NCBI RefSeq assembly: GCF_001625215.2
Contig: NC_030386.2
Coordinates: forward strand, 19,500,545 to 19,564,544
DNA from: Daucus carota subsp. sativus
Taxonomy: Eukaryota > Streptophyta > Magnoliopsida > Apiales > Apiaceae
DNA: 64,000 nucleotides
Reading direction: 5' to 3'
In this document: positions 34,444-56,857 of the stretch, piece by piece
Numbering within the stretch: position 1 is the stretch's first letter
Layout of the letters: each line of letters starts with the position of its first letter
Notes under the pieces: model-generated
The model's input: the letters and a program-made list of their open reading frames with translations, nothing else
The model's database searches: none
What the model was told of the DNA's origin: nothing
Program-made: the position numbers and the translations under genes

Positions 34444-34744
34444 GGGCCGTTTGGCGTAACTTAAAAGAAGTAACTTATTGTTTAAAATAAAGAAGTTGAT
34501 TATAAATTAAATATTGGTTTAGACTTAAAAGTTACTAAAAGTGTTTGGATATAAATTGATTATGAGTGTTAGAAGAAGCTAAAACCCCAAAATAAGCTAG
34601 GTTTCTTAGCTTTTTTTTTGGGCTTTTAAGCTTCAATATAAGTACTTCTGAGAATTAGTTAAACACCACTATTTAAGCAGAAGTGAACTTCTATATCAAA
34701 AAAGTTATGTCAAAAAAGCTGAGAAGTCCATTTGCCAAACACCC
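34444..34744. mobile_element. hAT-like MITE
   Basis: The left end GGGGCCGTTTGGCG and the right end TTGCCAAACACCC are imperfect inverted repeats. The interior has paired AAGAAGT/ACTTCT-type blocks. It is similar in style to the elements at 5365 and 27345. Confidence 0.6.
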
Positions 34745-35114
34745 ACATAATTTCAAGTTATATATGGTTGTTATGATTGCAATCCTACGGGAATACTACT
34801 AAATTTTATTGAGCTTCCCTATGAATTTTATATGAATATTTAAAGTTTTGAACTTGGATTTGTATCACTTTAAAAAGTCTAGTTCATATGTGTGTTTGTG
34901 TTGAGCATAAGTATATCACAAATTCAGTAACATCACTTTTCACTTCAAACAAATATGTATAATTTCAATTTATTTTTTTTGTTGCCAAAGGCAGGGACGG
35001 AGCCAGGTTTTCGATAATGAGGGGATAAAATTTCTTTGTGGCCTAAATCATTACTGCTGCTCTTAGACAACAAGGCTTCAAAGAATAAACAAATTTGTTT
35101 CTCTTATATAATAA

Positions 35115-35410
35115 TCCCTCCGTCCCATTTTATATGACCTCATTTCTTTTTTGGGACGTCCTAAAAAAAATGAATTTAGAATACTTATTATTTATGAACA
35201 CTATTTTTCACTATTACACCCAGCTCTATATTTTATACTCTCTTGTTATTAAATAAACACTACTGTATTACACTTACTACTACTTTTCTCCGCTATCTCA
35301 AATCTATTATTAAATATTGATAGGTCTTACCATTTTTCAACTATATTTACTATCTTTTTCTTAATCTCCGTGAAAGTCAAACCCGTTCACATAAAAGGAG
35401 ACGGAGGTAG
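35115..35410. mobile_element. Stowaway-like MITE
   Basis: The left end CCCTCCGTCCCATTTTATAT pairs with the right end CATAAAAGGAGACGGAGG. The core is AT-rich and non-coding. The end positions are accurate to a few bases. Confidence 0.8.
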
Positions 35411-35803
35411 TATCATTTATACATCAAATTAGATGTCCAAGAAAGAAAAAGAGTGAAGCATATTTGTGAAGACTTTTTTTTAGAATCCAAGTATCGGGTG
35501 TTTTATTTTATGCTAAAATACCTTAATTTAAATATTTATAAGATAAATTATCAACACTTTATTTTGCTGAGTTTATTATATCCGTCAATCTCACTAGTCA
35601 TTTTTAAATTATTATTTTTACAAAAATTCACTATTTACCATTATTGTTATGACTTTTTATAAATCTAAAAAGTGGGACAATTTCACTCCAGTGGTTAGCT
35701 AGTTGACCCACCTCAAAGACCATTTTAAAAAATAGCGCGTGTGACTTTTCGTGTAAAATTATTTTCTTACTTAAATTTTATGAATTTCACAAACTTTTTT
35801 GTA

Positions 35804-36273
35804 CTCTTTCTATTTTTTAATATATGACGTTTGATTTTTTGACACACATTTTTAAGTGTTTTGACTGGGTAGTTAAAAATACTCCCTCTGTTTTTTAATA
35901 TATGAGGTTTGACTTTTTGGCACACACTTTTAAATATTTTGACCAGGTAGTTAAAAGTATTATTTTTGAAATTTTCTTTTTCTGAATAAAAATACATCAT
36001 GAAAAATTTAATTCACAAAAAAAATCAATTAAAAATAATAATTTTTACTATCCAGTCAACCCACCTAAAGTTACGTGCCCAAGTCAAAAGTGACATATAA
36101 AAAAAATAGAGGGAGTATTGTTTTTGAAATTTTCTTTTTCCGAATAAAAATATATCATCAAAATTTTAATTCACAAAAAAAATAAATCAAAAATAATAAT
36201 ATTTACTATCCGGTCAACCCACATAAAGATACGTGCCCAAGTCAAAAGTGACATATAAAAAAACCAGTGGGAG
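35804..36273. mobile_element. Stowaway-like MITE, interrupted by a second copy of itself
   Basis: The outer element begins CTCTTTCTATTTTTTAATAT and ends with GTGACATATAAAAAAACC and GTGGGAG, flanked by TA (35802-35803 and 36274-36275). It is split by the inner element 35882-36115. Its right half, from 36118, is nearly the same as the right half of the inner copy. Confidence 0.8.
35882..36115. mobile_element. Stowaway-like MITE nested in a same-family copy
   Basis: It begins CTCCCTCTGTTTTTTAATAT and ends GACATATAAAAAAAATAGAG plus GGAG, with TA on each side (35880-35881 and 36116-36117). It is inserted in the outer element after TAGTTAAAAA, so the outer sequence resumes with TTGTTTTTGAAATTTTC. 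Confidence 0.85.
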
Positions 36274-36300
36274 TATTTATTTATTAGGACATAGATCAAA

Positions 36301-37192
36301 TTATATACTTATATATAATAAGCGTAAGGGAGATAATTTGGTCGCATGGTCCTATGATCCAAAAGCTTATCTTGGATCGTATATTGAACATATAAGCACC
36401 GTTAGATTAGAACAATATTAAATTCTGTTGTATAAGGAAACTGACATCTACTTACATGTTTATAATTCCTTTTCTAAATCCAAAACAAATTCTGTGTTTC
36501 ATGTGTTTTTGATTTTTTTAATCCAAAATAAATATTTCCTACAAAATTTAATTGTAGAATCGTATAAATCGCACCGTTACCAAATTATTTTTATCCATCG
36601 GATCGTATATTGAACAAATAAACACCGTTAGATTAGAACAAAAATAACATCTGTTTCATAAGACAACTGATATCTACTTGCATGTTTATAATTCCTTTCC
36701 TGAATTCAAAACAAATTCTGTATTTCATGTGTTTATGATTTTTATAATCCAAAATAAATATTTTCTACCAATTTTATTTGTAGAATCATATAAATCGCAC
36801 CGTCACAAAATTATTAAATCAATAAGCCCGATTTATGTGAGGAACGAATACAAAAACTTTTTCTTAATCCAAAACAAATTCTACCATGTTATTGCATGTT
36901 TATGATTCATCTTCTTAAATTCAAAACAAATTGTGTTTATCAATTTTAATCTCGAACCATAAAAATTTTTAGAAAAATATTTCAATCACATTATATAATC
37001 TAATAGGAGTTGGCGTCACATATTTTACTTAAAATAATTTAAAATTTGATAGAAAGAATTTAATACTTTGGCATGATACATATTATTTTAATTTATTATT
37101 ATAAAATAATTTTTTTCACATCATTTAAAATATATTTAAAAAAATTATAAATAATTAAAAAGCTCCCGTGCCTTGCACGGGCTATAAGCTAG
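36301..37192 (+). mobile_element. Probable non-autonomous Helitron
   Basis: The 3' end has the hairpin CCCGTGCCTTGCACGGG followed by CTATAAG and CTAG, then T. A plausible but weaker 5' end is TTATATACTTATATATAATA at 36301, just outside the nested MITEs. The interior is AT-rich and non-coding, with a 226-bp tandem duplication. The 3' end is well supported; the 5' end is tentative. Confidence 0.6.
36374..36825 (+). repeat. Tandem duplication of about 226 bp inside the Helitron
   Basis: Unit 1 from 36374 and unit 2 from 36600 both start GGATCGTATATTGAACA and share CACCGTTAGATTAGAACAA and CATGTTTATAATTCCTTT. The units differ by scattered substitutions, so the duplication is older than the one at 24413. 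Confidence 0.8.
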
Positions 37193-37862
37193 TATTTTAC
37201 AAAATTCTATATGTAACAACTAACAAGAGATATGTATATTCTTAAATGCAAGATAGAAATTTACTAAAATATAAAATTCCATTATATGCATAAACCAGTA
37301 AACCTGTCGACTAATGACATTATTTTTCGTAACTTTTCGAAAAGTTCTGAGTAGTATTAATGCATGACAACTGACGAGTACATAAAAGGTTTGTTTTACA
37401 TCGGACAATGCTGGACACTGGCACACTGCATCCCATAATTATTTGCAACACATGCAACGCAAATTCCTGGAAATTTCAAGCCACTTTCTCATACACTTTA
37501 TTGGATCATTGTATACTATATGTGGGTGTTTGAATTAATTTGTAACAACAGTTTGTTATTTTCATACGAGAAATTGTTTATAAATGAGAAATTATTTTTA
37601 CTTTATGTGTCTGAATAATTTTTTTTAATATTTATGATTTATCAGATATAATAGTTTTTAGTATAAACATAAATTATTATAGACTATAAAGTGGTCTTTT
37701 ATATTTTTGTGAATTTAAATTTCAACAATAAAAATAAAGTATTAGAAAAATTAGGATTTTCAAAATCGAAACTGACTTATAAATTTTTGACACAAATAAT
37801 ACGAATAAATAATTTGTGGCTTATGATCCAGAAACCGAGCTTAAATGTCCAAACTAAGGTTG
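37193..37862. other. AT-rich spacer
   Basis: No gene or clear element was seen. Short open frames are AT-driven. Confidence 0.55.
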
Positions 37863-38256
37863 TTATTCGGTCCGGGCGAACCGAATTTCGAGCCGGGCAT
37901 AATTCGAGCCGAGTTTTATATAATCGAATCGAGCCGGATCATTTACGAAAACGAGCCTAAATCTTTGCCCGAACTCGACTCGTTTATTTTAACGAGTCGA
38001 GTCGATATGGCTCGTTTAGCTAAACGAGCCGATTTTAACGAGTTGGGCGAGCCGACTCGTTTAATTTAACACTAAATTGAGCCTAAAACGCTATCGAATC
38101 CGACTCGTTAATTTTCATGAGCCGTGTCGAGCTAGCTCGTTTAACGAAACGAGCCAAAACCTTTGTCCGAACTCGAGCTCATTTAATTAAATGAGCCGAG
38201 CCGAGACCATCAAAACGAGTTCGAGCCGGGTGAGCTCGCGAGCTGCCCGGATCCAA
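37863..38256. mobile_element. GAGCCG/CTCG-rich repeat element
   Basis: A locally GC-richer segment made of repeated GAGCCGAG, ACTCG and palindromic CTCGTTTAGCTAAACGAG blocks. The ends ATTCGGTCCGGGC and GCCCGGATCCAAT are imperfect inverted repeats. It resembles the non-coding cores of some plant hAT-like MITEs. No protein is supported: open frames through it are repeat-driven. Confidence 0.55.
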
Positions 38257-38995
38257 TTACAGCACTAGTCCAAACAAACAACATCATATATCCGTGAATA
38301 AATCGGTAGAATCCTTAATTAACACGAGATTTATTTTTAATATAAATATTAATCTATTTTTAAGTATCTTTATCCGGGAAAAAACCTTTTTACCAGGTCA
38401 AAATTATTAGGAAACTAATTTCAAAGTCTATCGGATCCAAATAGGTGAGGTCACTCCTCCAGACGTGTTATGCTTACCTAAACTTTGCTAAATGGATAAA
38501 AAGTGGATAAGAATTTTATTGTTCAAACTTTTGTTTATGAAAAAAATCGAAGACCAGCTACTGTACTCGTCAAGTCGTAATTTGATATAAACCAAAGATT
38601 AATTGCAACCATATTTGGTGGAAATTTAATCGAAGCACATAGAAATAATAAACTGATATAAGGTGGAAGAACGGGTACTTGTCTCTTAACCCAGAACCGA
38701 GATTAGTATAAACAGAAATAAAACAATTATTTTTATTGGCGGTTAAGATTATTGACAGTTATTATATTTGCTATAAAATTTTAAAAAGGATATAAATAGG
38801 TTTCATTATTATACCTAATTTTCATGTAATTTTACTATTTTTTACATTTTTTTTTATCGGGACGGAAGGAGTATACAACTATATTTTATAGGAGGCACAC
38901 CTTTTCTTCGTCGGGACGATGGGAGTATATAAGTGTACTTTACAAGAGTCTCACAATGCGTGCAAACGGGAAACGGAGGGAGTAATCTATACTTA
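38257..38995. other. Spacer with MITE debris
   Basis: AT-rich. Short remnants of Stowaway-like ends occur at about 38868 (GGGACGGAAGGAGTA), 38918 (GGGACGATGGGAGTA) and 38974 (CGGAGGGAGTA), probably truncated elements. No gene was seen. Confidence 0.55.
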
Positions 38996-39641
38996 CTATA
39001 CTATAAAAAGCCAACATAGGTATAATTTGTAGTCGTACAAAATTTTGGTTTGGTACTCTCCTCTAAAACTAAAAGTCTACAAGTAGATATCTATTAAACA
39101 GTTTCATATACTAAAAACACTCCTTATGTATATTAATATCTTTTTAAATATAATTTATAATTAGTTGAAAAAAAAGGTGAAACTACTGTTAATAACATAT
39201 ATTAATATTAAAAATTACTTATAGATAAACGTATAACTAATTATAAATATACAATTTTGAATATCTTTTGTCTAAAATACATATAAATAATTAAAGACGC
39301 TACTTTTTATTATGACGTATTCTACTCGAAATTTAACACTTACGTATTCTATTTCATTACAAACACGAGCCTAACATATGAAGATATATGAAATATGAAA
39401 ATTTTGATTTAAATTGAATAATAAACTGTCACATATTAATATAGAAAAATATTTATAGATAGATAATAAATTGTGAAAGCTAAATTTCCGTTAGAAGATA
39501 TAACGAGTTGGTTAATATAATTTAACTAAAATCCAATTCATTAATACTAAAATACTAATAAAATGATGTAAAGAATTAAATTATAATTAATAAATTACGA
39601 ATCATATACCCGCCCGTGCTTTGCACGGGGTTAAAGGCTAG
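38996..39641 (+). mobile_element. Non-autonomous Helitron, both ends visible
   Basis: The 5' end TCTATACTTACTATACTATA is preceded by A. The 3' end has the hairpin CCCGTGCTTTGCACGGG and then GTTAAAGGCTAG, followed by T. Length is 646 bp, AT-rich, with no coding capacity. Both termini and the A/T insertion site fit plant Helitrons. It ends about 415 bp before the first copine start codon. Confidence 0.85.
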
Positions 39642-40010
39642 TATATTTTACAAATCAAAACTCGATAAACGAATCCGTTTTAAATTTAATTGCACTCGAT
39701 GGTGTCGCGAAGTTTACAAAATTGTTGGAGTTAAAAGAAAGATACTTTTATATAGATATTTGATCATGACTCGGAACACAGGAGAGACGAGTGCTCTCCA
39801 AACAGGGTACCTAATTCACCCGTTATTATCGCGCCGGAATCTTCCCCCAGGTTTCCCCCAGCCTACCCAGACCATCAATACTTACATTGTGCCTGTATAT
39901 TTAATATCAAGATTGTGCACTACTTCAATCGCCATTGGTTAGCATTAGGTTAAGGCGTTGTTGGTTAGCATTAGGTTAAGGCGTTGCGTATATATTATAC
40001 ATTAGGCTTG

Positions 40011-40056
40011 AGATAGAGATAGAGAGAGAGAGGGAGAGATTGAGAGAGAGAGAGAG
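40011..40056 (+). repeat. GA-rich 5' leader of copine copy 1
   Basis: An imperfect (GA)n tract runs directly into the start codon. The same arrangement precedes copy 2 (49263-49374). GA tracts in 5' UTRs are common in plants and can bind BPC/GAGA-type factors in DNA; that role here is inference. Confidence 0.75.
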
Positions 40057-46045
<5,989 letters not shown>

Positions 46046-46398
46046 GTGCTAATGCAGATGCGGATTAGTAAGGGCTCAACGGGAACTATAGCGCTGCTCG
46101 ACTTCTAGCTAAAACTAGCCTCTCAATTTGTATATATACCACTTCTGGTTCTGGTTTGTTGTTGTTGCTAGAAATCATTGTCAGGTCTTTAGTTCAAATT
46201 ATGCTGGACAAACTTTAGATATATGTGATAATGTTTTTTTAAAAGAATCTAGTCGAGTTTTATCTGTAATAAGATTTTGTTGTTAATATTACTTTGTTCA
46301 ATCAGAAATTTCCTCGAACTTTTTATTATAAATCGCTTCTTTTTTTTTTCCATCATCGTCTTTACTTCACAAAACAGGTATTCAATATACATTTCATC

Positions 46399-47259
46399 CT
46401 ACATGTCAGGATGTGGAACATGTCAGGCATGTCTTCTTAGAGTGCGAGTTTGCGACTCAATGTTGGAGTTACTTAAGGTGTAACCTGGATTTTAGCAATG
46501 CTGAAGATGCGTGCGCTTGGCTGTTGGATTTTTTGAGCTCAGGAAGTGAAGAAGAAATAACTAACATTGCTACGGGGTTGTGGGGCATCTGGTATGCTCG
46601 AAATATGCGTGTTTGGGAGAACAAGATCTTGTCTCCAGCTTTAGCTGTAGATTGGATCAGAAGGCAGGTCACTGAGTGGAGGGAAGCAAGGAGGAAGCAC
46701 CAGACTCCACAACAAAGCACAGCAGAAGATACTCGACTACCAGTAAAGGACTGGATTGCTCCTAGTCCTGGGGAATTTAAACTTAATGTCGATGCGTCGG
46801 TCAGAACGGAGGATCATTTCTTCTCGATTGGAATGGCCATTCGTGACTGCAAAGGAACATTTGTTAGAGGCAGAACAATGAAGTGTGGAGGAACAGTTTC
46901 AGTGCTAGAAGCTGAGGCAATGGGAATTCGAGAAGCTTTTTCATGGCTTATTACTTTGCCTCGCATGAAGTTGTCTATTGAATCTGACTCGCTCACTTCT
47001 GTCAACGCAATATCGAAGGAGATGGTGTACAGGAATGAAGTTGGTCACATCTTTGAGGAGTGCTGTGTTTTGCTTAAAGTCTTGAATAGGGTCTCTTTAC
47101 ATTTTGTTAATAGGCAAGCCAACAAAGTTGCCCATTTGATGGCACGTGTACCTTATTTTCTTAATTGCCAAAATGATTTTGTGTCTCCTCCATCGTTGTT
47201 GTTGGAGACGATTGTTGCTGAAGTTTTGGCTTAATGAAATTTCCATTATCAAAAAAAAA
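46399..47259 (+). mobile_element. 5'-truncated LINE with zf-RVT and RNase H coding 3' end
   Basis: One open frame runs from the left junction to a stop at 47232-47234. It begins inside a zf-RVT zinc motif (TCQDVEHVRHVFLEC) and continues into a plant LINE-type RNase H domain with the expected acidic residues (FKLNVDAS, LEAEAMGIREA, SIESDS) and HFVNRQANKVAHLMA. It ends with a short tail and A10. A 12-bp target-site duplication ATACATTTCATC is at 46387-46398 and 47260-47271. So this is a dead-on-arrival non-LTR insertion, reverse transcriptase lost, about 350 bp after the stop of copine copy 1. An intact frame and perfect duplication suggest recency. Confidence 0.93.
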
Positions 47260-47735
47260 ATACATTTCATCAAATCATTAAAGGCCACAATAATAGAGAA
47301 ATAATAGAGAAGTGAAGATACAAATTATATTTTATCAAAAGAATTCAATAAAGGCTTATATTAAAAATTAGTTTAACATCACGTAGTTAAATAATAAACA
47401 CAAATTTCATAAATAACTAACATACACGAAGAAATCAAATCCATGCTACAGTCAAGAGATTATATAAGATAACGAAAAATTCTATAATCATCGTCTTTGG
47501 TGACTTTTTTTTCCTCCTTATCTTACTTGCTTGCAACTTCTCCGCTTTCTTTTTGTTTCTGACTTATAATAATAATAATAATTTATATAGGAGTTTTTTA
47601 AATAAAGCGGAGTCTAAAATAAAAAATTAAGATTTTCTGTTTCTAGCTGTATTTTGGCGGATTGGAACTTTAATAAATTTTAAGACCATAATTGAATTAA
47701 AAAATTTCTCACAAACTTTTTAATGATTGTTTATG

Positions 47736-48239
47736 ATCACATACGAGAAGTATTCTAAAAATAGAAAATGCTATTTATTTGACTGATGAAATTGATATTT
47801 ATTGAAAAAATCATAAAATCAAAACATGTTGTTCGAAAATTACATTATACCGATTATATTGTTTATTAATTTTTAAAAATATAAATAAATTATACTATTA
47901 TAAACATAATATATTTGACTCTTTTAAACTATATAATATCATAAAAAATCAGATTTAAAATTTCTCATATAATTTTTCATTCCGTTTCTGCATAAAAACC
48001 AAACAGGTAAAATAATTCAGGATCATTCCTTTTCTTTCTCCACGTTTCCCTTTCTGCATTCAATTCCGTTCTCCGAAATGAACCAAACGGCCCCGAATAG
48101 TGATTACTTTCCCGTGGTCACATATGAGAAGTATTCTAAAAATAAAAAATGTTATTTATTTGACTGATGAAATTGATATTTATTGAGAAAATCATAAAAT
48201 CAAAACATGTTGTTCGAAAATTACATTATACCGACTATT
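47736..48239 (+). repeat. Direct repeat of about 125 bp
   Basis: Copies at 47736-47862 and 48116-48239 share long identical runs (GAGAAGTATTCTAAAAATA, TGACTGATGAAATTGATATT, AAAACATGTTGTTCGAAAAT). The 250-bp spacer contains an ACCAAACGGCCCC hAT-like end. Confidence 0.85.
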
Positions 48240-48573
48240 AATTTTCAAGTCAAAAAACTACATCCTACTCAATTTTTAGCTATACGTCAAAAAACTACTC
48301 GTAAACGAGAATTATTAAAATAATAATTAATAAATCTCCTTAGTTTCTAGGAAAATTTCCGATCCTAAAGTCCGAAACCCTTTCTCGTCTGTATCACCAG
48401 CCAACAAACATGAATTTGACGTTTCGTAGGAATGATTTGCACGACAAGAATACGAATTAAATTCGAGCGATATTACCTAATAAAAAATGTTCAATCTCAT
48501 GACATTGAATTAACGCGTGAAAAAAAGTATTCAATAATTTACCAAACATGTAGCCATGTAGGGTTATCTTATA

Positions 48574-48832
48574 CTCCCTCCGTCCCTAAATACTTTTCTC
48601 ATTTGCCTTTGTCACGTTTGTCAACACACACTTTTGATCATTAATATCTTTAATTACGTATTAGTATTAAATATAAAAATTTCACTGTATTAAAGTACCC
48701 GTAAATATGAATCCAACAAAATCACTCATGACTATATTTAGTCTTATAGATTAGACGTAAATTAGTAATTTGTCTCGTGTCATGAACAGTGCCGACATAT
48801 GAAATGGGCAAAGTATAAAGAATCAGAGGGAG
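48574..48832. mobile_element. Stowaway-like MITE
   Basis: The left end CTCCCTCCGTCCCTAAATAC and the right end GTATAAAGAATCAGAGGGAG are flanked by TA. The core is AT-rich. Confidence 0.85.
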
Positions 48833-49374
48833 TAGAAAATTTCTCATGAATATAATAATTATAAAACAGAAATATGGTCTACTCTTATTATAATATTTTT
48901 AAATGGGATTTTCAATGGTGTGCCCCAAAGCACACAATAGTCCTTAACTCCAATAAAAATAGCTCTTTTTGATTGGTGGATGAATAATAAATGAGAATGC
49001 CCCTGCATTCACATCAACTTCACCAGAATAAGCCATTTTTATAAAATTTAGTGATTATTGTGTACCCTTGAACACACGTTAGAAAGACCGTTTTTAAGTA
49101 TATCTATAAAGTTGATAATGCAATAAATTTGAAGTTTCTAGTTTCCACTGCACTCTTGCGCTGTAAATGAACATGAAGTGCGTATATACATACAATATAC
49201 ATACAGCGCGTTATTGTTGTATCACCAAGTTGTGTGTATATAAAGTTGTATTTGGGGACAATTAACGGAGAGAGATTGAGAATTCCAGCGTGTTTTAGGG
49301 AGAGAGAGATAAGAGTGAGAGAGATTGGGAATTATCGGGTTTTTTAGGGAGAGAGATTGGAGAGAGAGAGAGAG

Positions 49375-55301
<5,927 letters not shown>

Positions 55302-56154
55302 GTCTGGAGTTGCTGGCAAAAACCAGAAGTATGGGTGTTCTGATCTTCATTGCATTGTAGATATCAGTTAGTTCAAATCTCAGATTGATGTTGCAAGTAC
55401 CTCTTTTACAAGTTGTAAATCCTAGTTTGATCAAGTTACCTGCAGCACAAAGGCTTTAAACTGTAAATGATTTTGCACAGATTCGTCTTCTTTTAAGGTT
55501 AAAATTGAACATGTACAGTTCTCTGTATCCTTTTATAAATATGTATATATTCTCGATGTCGTAAATTTTCTCAAGTGGCTGGTGGTGATCATAATGATGG
55601 TGCCGCGGTGGCGTCTAGCTGTCGGTGACAGTAGTTTCTGCTTCTGCTTGTTACTCTGTAATTTTCCATTCTGTCTACAGTTTTTCAGGTTGTGGATTTG
55701 TTTGTTTGTGGATATTAAAATTAGGATGTTCTTGTTATCTTGCAGATTGGGAATAAACATTTATACGTTCTCTTTCAGAGTGTATAAATAATATATTATA
55801 AATTTAAAAATAGATTACAATTATTCTGATATATAAAGTTCGAGTGTTCGACAATAAATGATTTTGAAATTGTATAGATACTAATCCCCCCGTGATGTTT
55901 GAAAAATTCGACTTTTTTCTGGCAAAAAAAAAAAAAAAAAATTGTATGTAACTTTTTATTAAATTGTTAATTTCACCGAATTGCATTTTCGAATTTTGTG
56001 TGAATAATCATGTCCGTTGCTTCTTGGCGCATCACCACCCTACGTGTCAACTACCATCTCAGTTCTCAACCACCACTTTCCTTATATATTCTATTTGCAT
56101 TCTCTTCAGTCTTAAAAGCCCAAGTACAGTCTTGAAAGCCCAAGTACAAGAAGC
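55302..56154. other. 3' region of copine copy 2 and spacer
   Basis: 3' UTR, then AT-rich DNA with an A18 run near 55926. A 20-bp imperfect tandem unit (CTTRAAAGCCCAAGTACA) lies at 56110-56148, just before the transporter start codon. No gene was seen. Confidence 0.6.
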
Positions 56155-56477
56155 ATGGAAGAAGCACTTGTCAAGAAAAGCACAGCCAAAAATGACACAA
56201 GAATCGACGGAAAAGATGTTAATTTGGGCTCATCTGTCACCCCATTCCTCCTCTTCAGCACTCTTGTTGCTGGCTTTGCTTGTGTCACATTTGGCTGTGC
56301 TGTATGTTTTTGATAATGATAATCTCTTCACTTGCATGTGTAATTCTCTAGTTCATGAGTTATGTACTGTGCTCTCAAGCTATTTTATTTTATTTTTATA
56401 ATTATAGTATTTAGACAGGGTATTCATCTGCTGCTGAAGCTGGCATTGTTGCAGACATGGGTCTGTCTACTGCTCAG
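56155..56477 (+). CDS. ERD6-like sugar transporter, copy A (first two exons only)
   Basis: ERD6-like proteins are tonoplast H+/monosaccharide transporters of the MFS sugar family. Exon 1 (56155-56301, ATG, 49 codons) gives MEEALVKKSTAKNDTRIDGK, then TM1 (SSVTPFLLFSTLVAGF). Exon 2 (56415-56477, 21 codons) gives TGYSSAAEAGIVADMGLS. Both are phase 0 with good splice sites, and this is the only start codon in the array. No exon 3 follows before copy B. It may be a fragment, or the 5' end of a gene splicing into exons 3-4 of copy B or exon 3 of copy C, all phase-compatible. Confidence 0.75.
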
Positions 56478-56715
56478 GTTATTTAGTACATTCTTTCTCG
56501 TTTACTAGTCGGGCCTGTCTAATGCACAAGTATATGCACTCTGCGATTGGTTCTTGTTTACTGTGAACTTTGATAAGATGGTTAATGAATGTGGTGATAT
56601 GCGTAAACATATGCTAAATATCTTAGTTTTGTGACGCACTCTCTTATCACGCAATGCTGCAGATCCTAAAAAATTAACAGACTGGTGTACTTCAAGTTGA
56701 TATGACAGCACATCC

Positions 56716-56857
56716 AAAATCTACATACTATAGGCAAGAAGTAATTAAGGCATGTGTATGTGGGGATAGAAAGGTTTAGACTCGTCTAAAATCTACATAC
56801 TATAGGAGGAAGTAATTAAGGCATGTGTGTGTGGGGATAGAAAGGTTTCGACTCGTC
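56716..56857 (+). repeat. Tandem duplication, 2 x about 72 bp
   Basis: AAAATCTACATACTATAGG starts units at 56716 and 56788, each ending GGGGATAGAAAGGTTT plus ACTCGTC. It lies between copies A and B; unit 2 runs into the exon 1 remnant of copy B. Confidence 0.88.

Larger units (their letters stand above)
47272..49262. other. Spacer between copine copies
   Basis: AT-rich and non-coding. It holds a direct repeat pair (47736-47862 and 48116-48239), an ACCAAACGGCCCC hAT-like end at 48082, and a Stowaway-like MITE (48574-48832). A pair of GTGTGCCCCAAAGCACACAA and TGTACCCTTGAACACACGTT blocks near 48920 and 49060 may mark another degenerate inverted-repeat element. Confidence 0.6.

Noticed and set aside
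37845..38069. Open frames through the GAGCCG block
   Set aside because: Repeat-driven composition, overlapping frames and no family features.
46413..47234. Treating the RNase H frame as a host gene or a last exon of the copine
   Set aside because: A 12-bp target-site duplication and poly-A show it is an inserted LINE end. The copine already has its stop and normal C terminus.
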